Positions 7,667-13,537 of a DNA stretch of 15,596 nucleotides are shown piece by piece. A model generated the notes under the pieces. That model was not told where the DNA came from. It did no database searches and was given only the letters and a program-made list of their open reading frames with translations. Location of the stretch: positions 1 through 15,596 of the forward strand of contig CAMWPF010000012.1 of assembly GCA_947176045.1 (NCBI GenBank), read 5' to 3'. Both the position numbers and the translations under genes were made by a program. Origin of the DNA: an uncultured Treponema sp. Lineage in GTDB: Bacteria; Spirochaetota; Spirochaetia; Treponematales; Treponemataceae. Numbering within the stretch: the stretch's first letter is position 1; each line of letters starts with the position of its first letter.

Positions 7667-8237
7667 CGAGTTCAATTTGGAAACGGAACGGTTTTCCTTG
7701 GAGCATTTGCTTGATTCCGAAGAAAACGTGGCATTGATTGAACAATTCTCCGCTCCGAACAATGCGGCGGGGCTTGAGAACTATCTGAAATACAGCGCAT
7801 TTGACGACGAAAAAAGAAACTATGGAAGGACATATCTTGTAAAAGACAAGTCCACAGGAGAAATTGTCTGCTATTTTTCATTGCGTACTGGACTTATTAC
7901 CATGCAGGTTTCAGATGCTCCTGAAAGGTTTGAAACGATTCCCGCGATTGAGCTTTCAAATTTTGCTGTTGACACAAGATATAGGGAAAGGCACACAATC
8001 GCAAAGAAAATAGGGTTCCTTATGTTTAACTATTTTATAATGCCGCTCGTTCGGGAAATCGCAAAGTATGTGGGCGTGAATTCGCTTTATATTTACGCGT
8101 TGCCCAACGAACGCTTGATAGGGCATTACAAAACGATGGGCTTCTGCCGCCTTTCGCCCGAAGACGAAAGATTTGTGCAGAAACACGTGAAGCCCGAATA
8201 CGACGAAGGATGCATTTTTATGTACCAGACGGTGTGA
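7647..8237 (+). CDS. Divergent GNAT-family N-acetyltransferase (possible toxin)
   Basis: This is a 196-residue cytoplasmic protein with a GNAT pattern. It has a central beta-strand region (YLVKDKSTGEIVCYFSLR, ~63-80), then ELSNFAVDTRYRERHTIAKKIG (~102-123) at the place of the acetyl-CoA-binding motif A, and a C-terminal PNERLIGHYKTMGFCRL (~153-169), which matches motif B (N...YxxxGF). The usual Q/RxxGxG/A loop is degenerate (RERHTIA), so cofactor binding may differ. GTG at 7647 is the likely start, with GGGAGG at 7638-7643 only three bases away; GTG 7656 is the alternative, and an earlier TTG at 7608 has no RBS. It overlaps the 65-residue gene and shares its promoter. TA toxins of this superfamily acetylate aminoacyl-tRNA, but they are usually shorter (~160-175 residues), so an ordinary acetyltransferase is equally possible. 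Confidence 0.75.
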   Translation: MSEVKFDEFNLETERFSLEHLLDSEENVALIEQFSAPNNAAGLENYLKYSAFDDEKRNYGRTYLVKDKSTGEIVCYFSLRTGLITMQVSDAPERFETIPAIELSNFAVDTRYRERHTIAKKIGFLMFNYFIMPLVREIAKYVGVNSLYIYALPNERLIGHYKTMGFCRLSPEDERFVQKHVKPEYDEGCIFMYQTV

Positions 8238-8278
8238 GGTGCGGACGGCAACAGCCGCCCTCGCGCAGAAGGAGGCGG

Positions 8279-8340
8279 GATGAAAACAGTGCCGGAAACG
8301 GCGTCGCTGTTTTCATCTTGAAGCTCGCGACGCGAGCTTC
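8279..8340. repeat. Two adjacent perfect hairpins after the GNAT gene
   Basis: Hairpin 1: GATGAAAACAG (8279-8289) pairs with CTGTTTTCATC (8307-8317), 11 bp perfect, enclosing an inner GCCG-GAAA-CGGC stem (8291-8302). Hairpin 2: GAAGCTCGC (8320-8328) pairs with GCGAGCTTC (8332-8340), 9 bp across 3 bases. No T-run follows, so these are not classic intrinsic terminators, though they could end or protect the GNAT transcript. A 13-codon frame with an RBS (ATG 8280) lies inside hairpin 1 and is probably meaningless. Confidence 0.6.
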
Positions 8341-8360
8341 TCTATAGACTGCAACTTCCG

Positions 8361-8400
8361 ATTTGACTTTTTATGGGAGTATGGAAGATGAATGAAATTG
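8361..8400 (+). repeat. Direct repeat, copy 1 (leader and first codons of antitoxin 1)
   Basis: These 40 bases match 9772-9810 except for the first base and a short change near the middle (GAGTATGG versus GAGGTGG). They include the TTGACTTTTTATGGGAG leader, the RBS GGGAG and the first codons encoding MNEI. Similarity stops sharply after GAAATTG on both sides, so this is a duplicated block and not shared protein homology. Confidence 0.8.
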
Positions 8401-8624
8401 CACAAAAAACAGCCGAACAGTACGCGCGGCTGCTGGCTCCGCTCGGAAACGACGTGAAGCTCGGCATTATAAACCGCCTTTCGGCTTCCTTGCTGGAAGC
8501 TGAAGCCGGACGCCCGAAGCGTCCGCCCCGCTCGTTCGGCATGGCAAAAGGCGAGCTGCGCTATCCCGACGACATCGACTTTTGCAACGACGAGATCGCC
8601 CAGATGTTCGGAGTGAACGCATGA
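8388..8624 (+). CDS. DUF2281-like antitoxin of VapBC module 1
   Basis: This is a 78-residue protein. The C-terminal half, PPRSFGMAKGELRYPDDIDFCNDEIAQMFG (residues ~46-75), follows the pattern of DUF2281-type antitoxins: Phe-Gly-x-x-Lys-Gly, then a D-D-hydrophobic-D motif that wraps the PIN toxin. The N-terminal half is probably helical. It should bind and inhibit the VapC encoded next and, with it, repress their promoter, as is known for VapBC systems. I use ATG 8388 because GGGAG at 8375-8379 is eight bases upstream; an in-frame ATG at 8373 would have no RBS. The stop overlaps the toxin start by four bases (ATGA at 8621). The family call is from pattern, not from a search. Confidence 0.8.
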   Translation: MNEIAQKTAEQYARLLAPLGNDVKLGIINRLSASLLEAEAGRPKRPPRSFGMAKGELRYPDDIDFCNDEIAQMFGVNA

Positions 8625-9025
8625 ATGTGCTGCTTGATACGCATATCGCCCTTTGGTATCTGAACGGAGACGAAAGGCTTTCGGAGAAGGCAAAGTCATA
8701 CATTGACGACTGGGAAAATAATGTGTATTTCAGTGTTGCTTCGTTGTGGGAAATTGAAATAAAGCATATCATTCACCCGGATAGAATGGTAATTTCTTGC
8801 AGCGATATGCTTGAACGGTGCGAGAGGGCGGATTTTACGTTGCTTCCGTTACATCCCGACCATATAAAGCTGCTTTCTGCATTGCGGCAGGAAGCGGGCG
8901 CGCCGCACCACAACGACCCGTTTGACAGGATTCTAATCTGTCAGGCGAAAGCGGAAGATATGCGTTTCCTGACGCATGATTCTTTGCTTGCGCAGTACAA
9001 CGAACCGTGTGTGGTTTCTGTTTGA
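8621..9025 (+). CDS. vapC: VapC-type PIN-domain ribonuclease toxin, module 1
   Basis: This is a 134-residue PIN-domain nuclease. The acidic metal-binding residues are in place: Asp6 (NVLLDTHIALWYL), Glu44 (SLWEIEIKH), Asp99/Asp102 (HHNDPFDRILICQA) and Asp120 (FLTHDS). The NDPFDR...QA segment is typical of the COG3744 type of VapC. Characterised VapC toxins cut tRNA or rRNA in a Mg2+-dependent way and stop translation; which RNA this one cuts cannot be read from sequence. The start ATG overlaps the antitoxin stop as ATGA, which implies translational coupling; the longer frame from 8582 lies inside the antitoxin gene and is not used. The length is normal and nothing is missing, so the toxin is probably active and needs its antitoxin. 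Confidence 0.9.
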   Translation: MNVLLDTHIALWYLNGDERLSEKAKSYIDDWENNVYFSVASLWEIEIKHIIHPDRMVISCSDMLERCERADFTLLPLHPDHIKLLSALRQEAGAPHHNDPFDRILICQAKAEDMRFLTHDSLLAQYNEPCVVSV

Positions 9026-9083
9026 GGACAGTATCGTCGGTGCGCGCGGCGGTGGAATAGGCGCAAAAGGAAGGAGATGTGGA

Positions 9084-9290
9084 ATGAGCATGGTTACCAT
9101 AAGCGACGAACTCGTAAAGAAAGCGGTCGCCGCAAAAGCGATTGACGAAAATTACGATGAGGGAACGCTTTCAAAAATGCTGGAGGATTTGCTTTCTGAA
9201 AGAATCGAGAAATCTACGGGCCTTGGAATGCTGAAATTCCGCGGCTCTAAGGTTTGGGAAGGCAGCCTCGATGAAATGCGCAGGTGGTGA
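9084..9290 (+). CDS. vapB: VapB antitoxin, module 2
   Basis: This is a 68-residue protein. Residues ~4-35 (VTISDELVKKAVAAKAIDENYDEGTLSKML) resemble the DNA-binding N-terminus of VapB antitoxins. The C-terminus, GLGMLKFRGSKVWEGSLDEMRRW, ends in the W-E-G-S-L-D-E-M-R motif that VapB proteins use to fill the groove of their PIN toxin. It is expected to neutralise the next gene's product and to autoregulate. The start is ATG 9084, with AAGGAG at 9071-9076 seven bases upstream; the longer frame from 8976 overlaps the previous toxin and is not used. It lies 58 bases after vapC of module 1, so the two modules may share a transcript. Its stop is two bases before the toxin ATG. Confidence 0.88.
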   Translation: MSMVTISDELVKKAVAAKAIDENYDEGTLSKMLEDLLSERIEKSTGLGMLKFRGSKVWEGSLDEMRRW

Positions 9291-9292
9291 GC

Positions 9293-9691
9293 ATGGTCTT
9301 GGTTGACACTTCGGCATGGATTGGCTATTTCAATGATGTTCCGCCAGTTGCCGATATGGTGGAAACTGTAATACGGAATGGCAAAGTGGTTCTTTGTCCG
9401 ATCGTATGGACGGAAATTTTGCAAGGCGTCCGCGATGACAGGGTGTTGGAGGAAATGCGCCTTTTTTTGAGCGATTTTGTAATGCTGGATGATGACAGCA
9501 TGTCTGTGGCGGAAAAGACAGTTTCGCTTTACCGCTCGTTGCGAAAAAAAGGCGTTACAATCAGAAAGACGAACGATTGCATGATTGCGTCTTACGCCTT
9601 GCTGAATGATGTTCCGATCTTGCAAATCGACCGCGATTTTTCGCTCATCGCGGAGAACTCGCCATTGGAACTCTATTTGCCCGGCGATTGA
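9293..9691 (+). CDS. vapC: VapC-type PIN-domain ribonuclease toxin, module 2
   Basis: This is a 132-residue PIN nuclease of a different subgroup from the first. The acidic residues are Asp5 (VLVDTSAWIGYF), Glu41 (WTEILQGVRDD), Asp95 (RKTNDCMIASYAL) and Asp115 (IDRDFSLIA). The VDTSAW start, the TEILQG segment and the NDxxIA motif are classic VapC signatures. All four acidic positions are present and the length is normal, so it should be active. I start at ATG 9293, with AGGTGG at 9282-9287 five bases upstream; GTG codons at 9284 and 9287 are alternatives. The gene follows its antitoxin with a two-base gap. The two VapC proteins share little beyond catalytic positions, so the modules were gathered from different sources and are not a recent duplication. 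Confidence 0.92.
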   Translation: MVLVDTSAWIGYFNDVPPVADMVETVIRNGKVVLCPIVWTEILQGVRDDRVLEEMRLFLSDFVMLDDDSMSVAEKTVSLYRSLRKKGVTIRKTNDCMIASYALLNDVPILQIDRDFSLIAENSPLELYLPGD

Positions 9692-9718
9692 AATGGCAGT
9701 CGGCGATGACGGGAAACG

Positions 9719-9785
9719 CATAAAAAGTCAAATCGGAAACTGGGTAAGGAAGTTTACTTCCGACGTTTCCTCATTGACTTTTTAT
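9719..9785. repeat. Large imperfect palindrome / hairpin after the VapBC block
   Basis: AAAAAGTCAA (9722-9731) pairs with TTGACTTTTT (9774-9783). The next bases mismatch, then GGAAAC (9735-9740) pairs with GTTTCC (9765-9770). The loop holds a smaller palindrome, GGAAGTTTACTTCC (9748-9761). An A-run on one side and a T-run on the other allow a bidirectional terminator. It was formed by an inverted and a direct copy of the same 20-bp element facing each other. Confidence 0.6.
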
Positions 9786-9810
9786 GGGAGGTGGAAGATG
9801 AATGAAATTG
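9772..9810 (+). repeat. Direct repeat, copy 2
   Basis: This is the second copy of the block at 8361-8400. It again carries the TTGACTTTTTATGGGAG leader, an RBS and an ATG (9798) followed by codons for MNEI. Here the frame soon diverges and ends at 9866. Confidence 0.8.
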
Positions 9811-9866
9811 AGGGATATGTTGAGCGGCAATGCAATCATTGCGGAACAGGACTTGCAGAAATTTGA
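9798..9866 (+). pseudogene. 22-codon remnant sharing the start of antitoxin 1
   Basis: This short frame begins with the duplicated leader and MNEI codons, then reads EGYVERQCNHCGTGLAEI and stops at 9864-9866. The RBS GGGAGG (9786-9791) is intact, so it may be translated. It is most likely a left-over start of an antitoxin-like gene joined to unrelated DNA. A small peptide with a CNHCG motif is a less likely alternative. Confidence 0.3.
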
Positions 9867-9909
9867 CGGATGCAGGGTCCGCATTGAGATTAAGGCAAGG
9901 AGGAGGCAG

Positions 9910-12117
9910 ATGATGGGACAGACATACAGGACGACGATGCGGACGCTCGCGGCAGCGGCGGCGCTGCTGCTTTCCTCCTGCGCGGACTGGGTGCAGGGAA
10001 AGATTCCTATGGATTCTGATCTGGCGCACGGCTCGCTGGACGAACTTTTGGTGCCGGAAGAAAAAATCACAGAGCTGGCGGCTCCTGCGGAGCTGTTCGC
10101 AAGCCAGGGGCTGTATGCCGGAAAAATCAGCCTGACATGGAAGGAAGTTCCCGGTGCGACAAGCTACAAAATATGGCGGATTGTGAAAACTGACAATGAA
10201 ATGCCGGACACAGAGGAGTTTACCGATTTGCTGAAGGAAGTGTACGGCTCCGTCGCCTATGAGGATACGATACTTCTCAATCCAACGGCGACAAGCGCAG
10301 AGTACGGCAACTTCTATTTTTACTGCGTGACAGCGGAAAATGTCAGTAGTAATTTGGTATCCGCCTATTCCAGTCCGGCAGCAGGCTGGCTGATGCCCGC
10401 GCCTAAAAATGTAGAGGCAGAAAAGGGCGAGTCTACTGAAAGCGTCACCATCACTTGGTCTCCTGTACCGGGCGCGAACTCCTACACCGTGTGGCGGACG
10501 ACGAATTCCGCCGGATACAGCATGGCGAAGATAGCCACCGTTCCCTCCAACCACACCGCCTACAAAAATATCATGCTGACAAACGAACAAGGGACGGAAT
10601 TTTATTATCAAATCGCAGCGCAGATCGGCGCGAATTCCTCCGCCCCAAGCTCCCTCGCGATGGGATATTCACTGATGGACGGTGCGCCGCAAGCTGTCAA
10701 GAATGTGCGCGTCGTCAACGGCATCGGAACGGACAAAACGCGCCTGACTGTCGAATGGGACGAGGGCGCGCCCGCATCGGACGAAGGGACAATCACCTAT
10801 TCTGTATATAGGACAAGCTCCGAAGATTCAGCGTACCTGTTGGTAGCAGAAAAAATCAAGGCAGATGTTCCAACCTTCACAGACAGGCCGGACAAGACGG
10901 GCGTCTACTACTACTACTTCATACAGGTTGTGGAAGCAAAGCCTGACGAACTGGGAGAGGGAACGGTTGAATTGAAAAGCTCGTTCAGCAAGAGCGGTCC
11001 GACATCGGACAGTCCGGCGTTCGGATGCCTGCTTTCTCCACCGTCTTCAGTCGAATGCGAGGATGCGGAAGCTGAAGATATGTCAAAGCTTAAATGGACT
11101 CCCGCCATCGGTTCTGAAGTCGAGGGCGTGGAATTCAAGTACCGCATATACGGCTCGGAGAATAAAAGCTCATGGCAGCTGCTGGAATCCGCCGAACCGT
11201 CGCAGGAAGGCGGCACCTTTGTCTGCGAAGTGCCGCGGCACACCTTCTATATGATACGGACATACAATCCTGCTGCCGGCATAGAGTCGGTGAACAGCGG
11301 CATGGCGTCTCCATCTCCGAACGCTCCGACAAATGTGCGGGCATCAAAGACGGAGGACCTTACGACATACCCTCCGAACAAGTACGGCGTGTACCCGGTG
11401 AAAATTACGTGGACGCCGCCGGCTGGAGATGACATTTCATATTATGTTTACCGCTCCACAAAGCCGGATTCGGCATTCATAAAGCTGACTTCCAAGCCGA
11501 TACAGGAAACCGAATACATCGACATAAACACTGCCGCGAAGGCAGGCACATACTACTACTACAAGGTCGTCTCCTTGAACAGCCTTGAGCAGGGCAGCAA
11601 GGGCAACGACCCTGCAAACGACCCGAACAACGATGCGCGCGGCTACGGAGCATTGACGGCTGAGCAGTGGTTCCGGGAGTACGACAAGAACATCACAAGC
11701 AGCCAGGCCAAGCTGTCGCTCATGCACAAGCCGAACAATCTGGACAAAGTGGGCAGCGAGACTATCAACGGAGCTATTTCCGGCACGCTCGGCTACACTG
11801 CAAGCGTTCAAGGACTTAGCGCGCGCATCATCATGCCGTATAAAAACTACGCGGATTTTTACATTCCAGGCACAACGGAACCGATTTTTATCTTGAACGG
11901 AAACACGAACACCACGTCCAACATAAGCGCGAACGGCACCATGGACGGCACAGTGGCCTGCACGGGAATGTATCCGGGAGAGGTCAAATACGACTACGTG
12001 CAGGTCAAGGGCGGCGCCGCAGGCGGCGGATACTACCCGGTAACGACCAAGGATTTGGAGGGAAACGTGATCTTCGATTCCATTCAAGTGGACTGGACAG
12101 TGGGGGACGACCAATGA
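9910..12117 (+). CDS. FN3-repeat surface lipoprotein with an unnamed C-terminal domain
   Basis: This is a 735-residue predicted lipoprotein. The signal peptide has Arg7 and Arg11, an Ala/Leu core and a lipobox LLSS-Cys24. About five FN3-like units follow at residues 56-160, 161-255, 258-372, 373-468 and 470-575, with repeated ITW/LTW and YYYxV strands. The last ~145 residues (590-733) form a separate domain with GAISGTLGY, ILNGNTNT, ANGTMDG, CTGMYPGEVKYD and GGAAGGGYY; the same domain ends the next protein. No enzyme motif is seen, so a binding or assembly role on the cell surface is inferred. The start is ATG 9910, with overlapping AGGAGG boxes at 9898-9906; ATG 9913 is equally possible, and 9802 is rejected because it precedes the signal peptide. 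It is first in a compact cluster and overlaps the next gene by four bases. Confidence 0.85.
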   Translation: MMGQTYRTTMRTLAAAAALLLSSCADWVQGKIPMDSDLAHGSLDELLVPEEKITELAAPAELFASQGLYAGKISLTWKEVPGATSYKIWRIVKTDNEMPDTEEFTDLLKEVYGSVAYEDTILLNPTATSAEYGNFYFYCVTAENVSSNLVSAYSSPAAGWLMPAPKNVEAEKGESTESVTITWSPVPGANSYTVWRTTNSAGYSMAKIATVPSNHTAYKNIMLTNEQGTEFYYQIAAQIGANSSAPSSLAMGYSLMDGAPQAVKNVRVVNGIGTDKTRLTVEWDEGAPASDEGTITYSVYRTSSEDSAYLLVAEKIKADVPTFTDRPDKTGVYYYYFIQVVEAKPDELGEGTVELKSSFSKSGPTSDSPAFGCLLSPPSSVECEDAEAEDMSKLKWTPAIGSEVEGVEFKYRIYGSENKSSWQLLESAEPSQEGGTFVCEVPRHTFYMIRTYNPAAGIESVNSGMASPSPNAPTNVRASKTEDLTTYPPNKYGVYPVKITWTPPAGDDISYYVYRSTKPDSAFIKLTSKPIQETEYIDINTAAKAGTYYYYKVVSLNSLEQGSKGNDPANDPNNDARGYGALTAEQWFREYDKNITSSQAKLSLMHKPNNLDKVGSETINGAISGTLGYTASVQGLSARIIMPYKNYADFYIPGTTEPIFILNGNTNTTSNISANGTMDGTVACTGMYPGEVKYDYVQVKGGAAGGGYYPVTTKDLEGNVIFDSIQVDWTVGDDQ

Positions 12118-13130
12118 CGCTGTCCCTGCACAACATCTTCTTCGACTTCCAGCTGTGCGGCGCGAGGATTCCGCGCCGCATCCTCGCCGCGCGCCCCGTC
12201 ATTTCGGGGGCGCTGTCCGTCGCGCTCGTCTCGGCGGTGCTGGCGTACAAGGCGCAGGCTGAGGCGGCAGCCGGCGGCGGCGCGGAAGTTCAGGACGTTC
12301 CGGCAGTCAGCCTGTCGGCGTCCAAGGCGGCGTTCATTCCCGGCGCGACGGAGCGTCCGGAGGACGCGAACAGGCACGGCGTGTTCCCCGTGCGGCTCGA
12401 ATGGAGCATCGCCGGACTTCCGGCGGTGCGCGAGGTGCGCATCGAGCGCCGCCTGTACGGAAGCGGCGCGTTCGAGACGGTCGCCGTCGTTCCCGCCGAG
12501 CCGCCGGAGTTCATCGACAGGAACGAGGACGCGCTTCCCGGAGAGACGTACTGCTACCGGATTTCCGCCGCCCTGCCCGCCCGCGGCGAGCTGGCCGCGG
12601 AATCGTCCGGCTACGGCGCGCTCACCTACCTCGCATACATAGACGAATACAACGAGAGCGTCATGCTGTCGCACAGCAAGATGACGCTCATGCACAAGCA
12701 TCCGAACCTCGCAAAGCTCGGCAAGGAGCAGGCGGAGGGGGCGATCAGCGGAACGCTTTCGTACCGGACGAAGGTGCGCGGCTTCCACGGAATCGTCCTG
12801 ATGGACTACGCCGGGTACTCGGACGTTCCCGGCTGGATTCTGGACGGCTCCACCAACACGAAGGCGAACCTCGCCGCAAACGGCATGATGTTCTCATGCG
12901 TACGGTGCGCGGGAATGTATCCGGGCGCCGTCTACTATGACGACATACAGATCAAGAAGGGCGCCGCGCGCGGCGGCTTTTATACAGTCGAGCCGGAGGG
13001 GTTTCCCTGCGGGACGGTCGCCTGGGACGCCGTGCGCGCGGAGCGGGAGGAGCTTCTTCCGCGTCCGCAGGAGGACGAAGCGTTCGGAGACGTGGAGTAC
13101 GACGAGGCCGCAGCAGGCGGCGGAATATGA
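12114..13130 (+). CDS. Short FN3 membrane/exported protein, paralogue of its neighbour's C-terminal part
   Basis: This is a 338-residue protein. A hydrophobic segment at about 26-44 (after RIPRR) serves as an uncleaved anchor or an unusual signal peptide; there is no lipobox. One FN3-like unit (~62-165) is followed by a domain (~180-308) that aligns closely with the end of the upstream lipoprotein. Shared strings include GYGALT, LMHK, GAISGTL, IL-G-TNT, ANG-M, C-GMYPG-V-YD and K-GAA-GG. It therefore looks like a truncated tandem copy of the upstream gene's 3' portion with a new N-terminus. A Glu/Asp-rich tail ends the protein. The start ATG overlaps the previous stop (ATGA at 12114), and GGGGGA at 12102-12107 is the RBS. 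Function is unknown; a partner of the upstream lipoprotein is the simplest idea. Confidence 0.85.
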   Translation: MTLSLHNIFFDFQLCGARIPRRILAARPVISGALSVALVSAVLAYKAQAEAAAGGGAEVQDVPAVSLSASKAAFIPGATERPEDANRHGVFPVRLEWSIAGLPAVREVRIERRLYGSGAFETVAVVPAEPPEFIDRNEDALPGETYCYRISAALPARGELAAESSGYGALTYLAYIDEYNESVMLSHSKMTLMHKHPNLAKLGKEQAEGAISGTLSYRTKVRGFHGIVLMDYAGYSDVPGWILDGSTNTKANLAANGMMFSCVRCAGMYPGAVYYDDIQIKKGAARGGFYTVEPEGFPCGTVAWDAVRAEREELLPRPQEDEAFGDVEYDEAAAGGGI

Positions 13131-13159
13131 ATGCAGATGCAAAAATGGAGGAACATAAG

Positions 13160-13528
13160 ATGAAGAACATAATATGCGCGGCCGCCGCGGCTGCGGCGGC
13201 GCTGCTGCTCGGCGCCTGCTACGAGCCGTCGCCGCTGTACGGCAGATGGGCTGACAACACGGGAAACAGCATCACTTTCATTTCGGACGGCACGTTCGTC
13301 GCGAAAATCAACGACAAGACGGACAATCCGATAAACTATCAGGGCGATTACTCCGTCATCGAAAACGTGCTGATCTTCAACTACACCGTCGACAGCATCG
13401 ACGAAGGCGGAACGCCTTCCTCCTACACTATCGACACGGAATGGGACATCCGCGGCTCGATCCTCTACTGCACATGGACGGCGGACGGACTGACGCGGAA
13501 GCTGATTCTGTACCACACTGCAAAATAG
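13160..13528 (+). CDS. Small beta-rich lipoprotein
   Basis: This is a 122-residue predicted lipoprotein with a signal peptide of eight alanines and a lipobox LLGA-Cys20. The mature part is short and beta-rich: YGRWADNTGNSITFISDGTFVAK, then YQGDYSVIENVLIFNYTVD, and LYCTWTADGLTRKLILYHTAK. This G-x-W...TF...G-F pattern resembles small lipocalin-like lipoproteins that are common in Treponema, but the ligand is unknown. The start is ATG 13160 with GGAGG at 13147-13151, eight bases upstream. An in-frame ATG at 13127 overlaps the previous stop but would bury the signal peptide, so it is not used. It sits between the FN3 membrane protein and the outer-membrane barrel gene, with a 9-base gap to the latter, so the genes are almost surely co-transcribed. 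Confidence 0.85.
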   Translation: MKNIICAAAAAAAALLLGACYEPSPLYGRWADNTGNSITFISDGTFVAKINDKTDNPINYQGDYSVIENVLIFNYTVDSIDEGGTPSSYTIDTEWDIRGSILYCTWTADGLTRKLILYHTAK

Positions 13529-13537
13529 GCGGCGGAT

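Larger units (their letters stand above)
8356..9738. mobile_element. VapBC double module bounded by 20-bp inverted repeats (possible non-autonomous element)
   Basis: The 20 bases at 8356-8375 (TTCCGATTTGACTTTTTATG) are the exact reverse complement of 9719-9738. Between them lie both VapBC modules and nothing else. There is no transposase or integrase gene, and I see no clear target-site duplication outside the ends. The left repeat sits just before the first antitoxin gene and contributes its leader. This may be a passively moved cassette, or the repeats may have a regulatory job. The mobility call is inference. Confidence 0.4.

Noticed and set aside
8280..8321. 13-codon frame with a good RBS (AAGGAGG before ATG 8280)
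   Set aside because: It coincides with a perfect hairpin and is too short to support; the RBS match is probably chance in a purine-rich stretch.
9026..9083. Separate promoter between the two VapBC modules
   Set aside because: No -35/-10 pair at proper spacing was seen in these 58 bases; only the RBS of the second antitoxin is clear.
6272..9900. Integron cassette array (TA genes separated by palindromic sites, as known in Treponema denticola)
   Set aside because: No GTTRRRY/RYYYAAC core pair was found at the ends of the hairpins, and there is no integrase. The hairpins differ between gaps and do not form one attC family.
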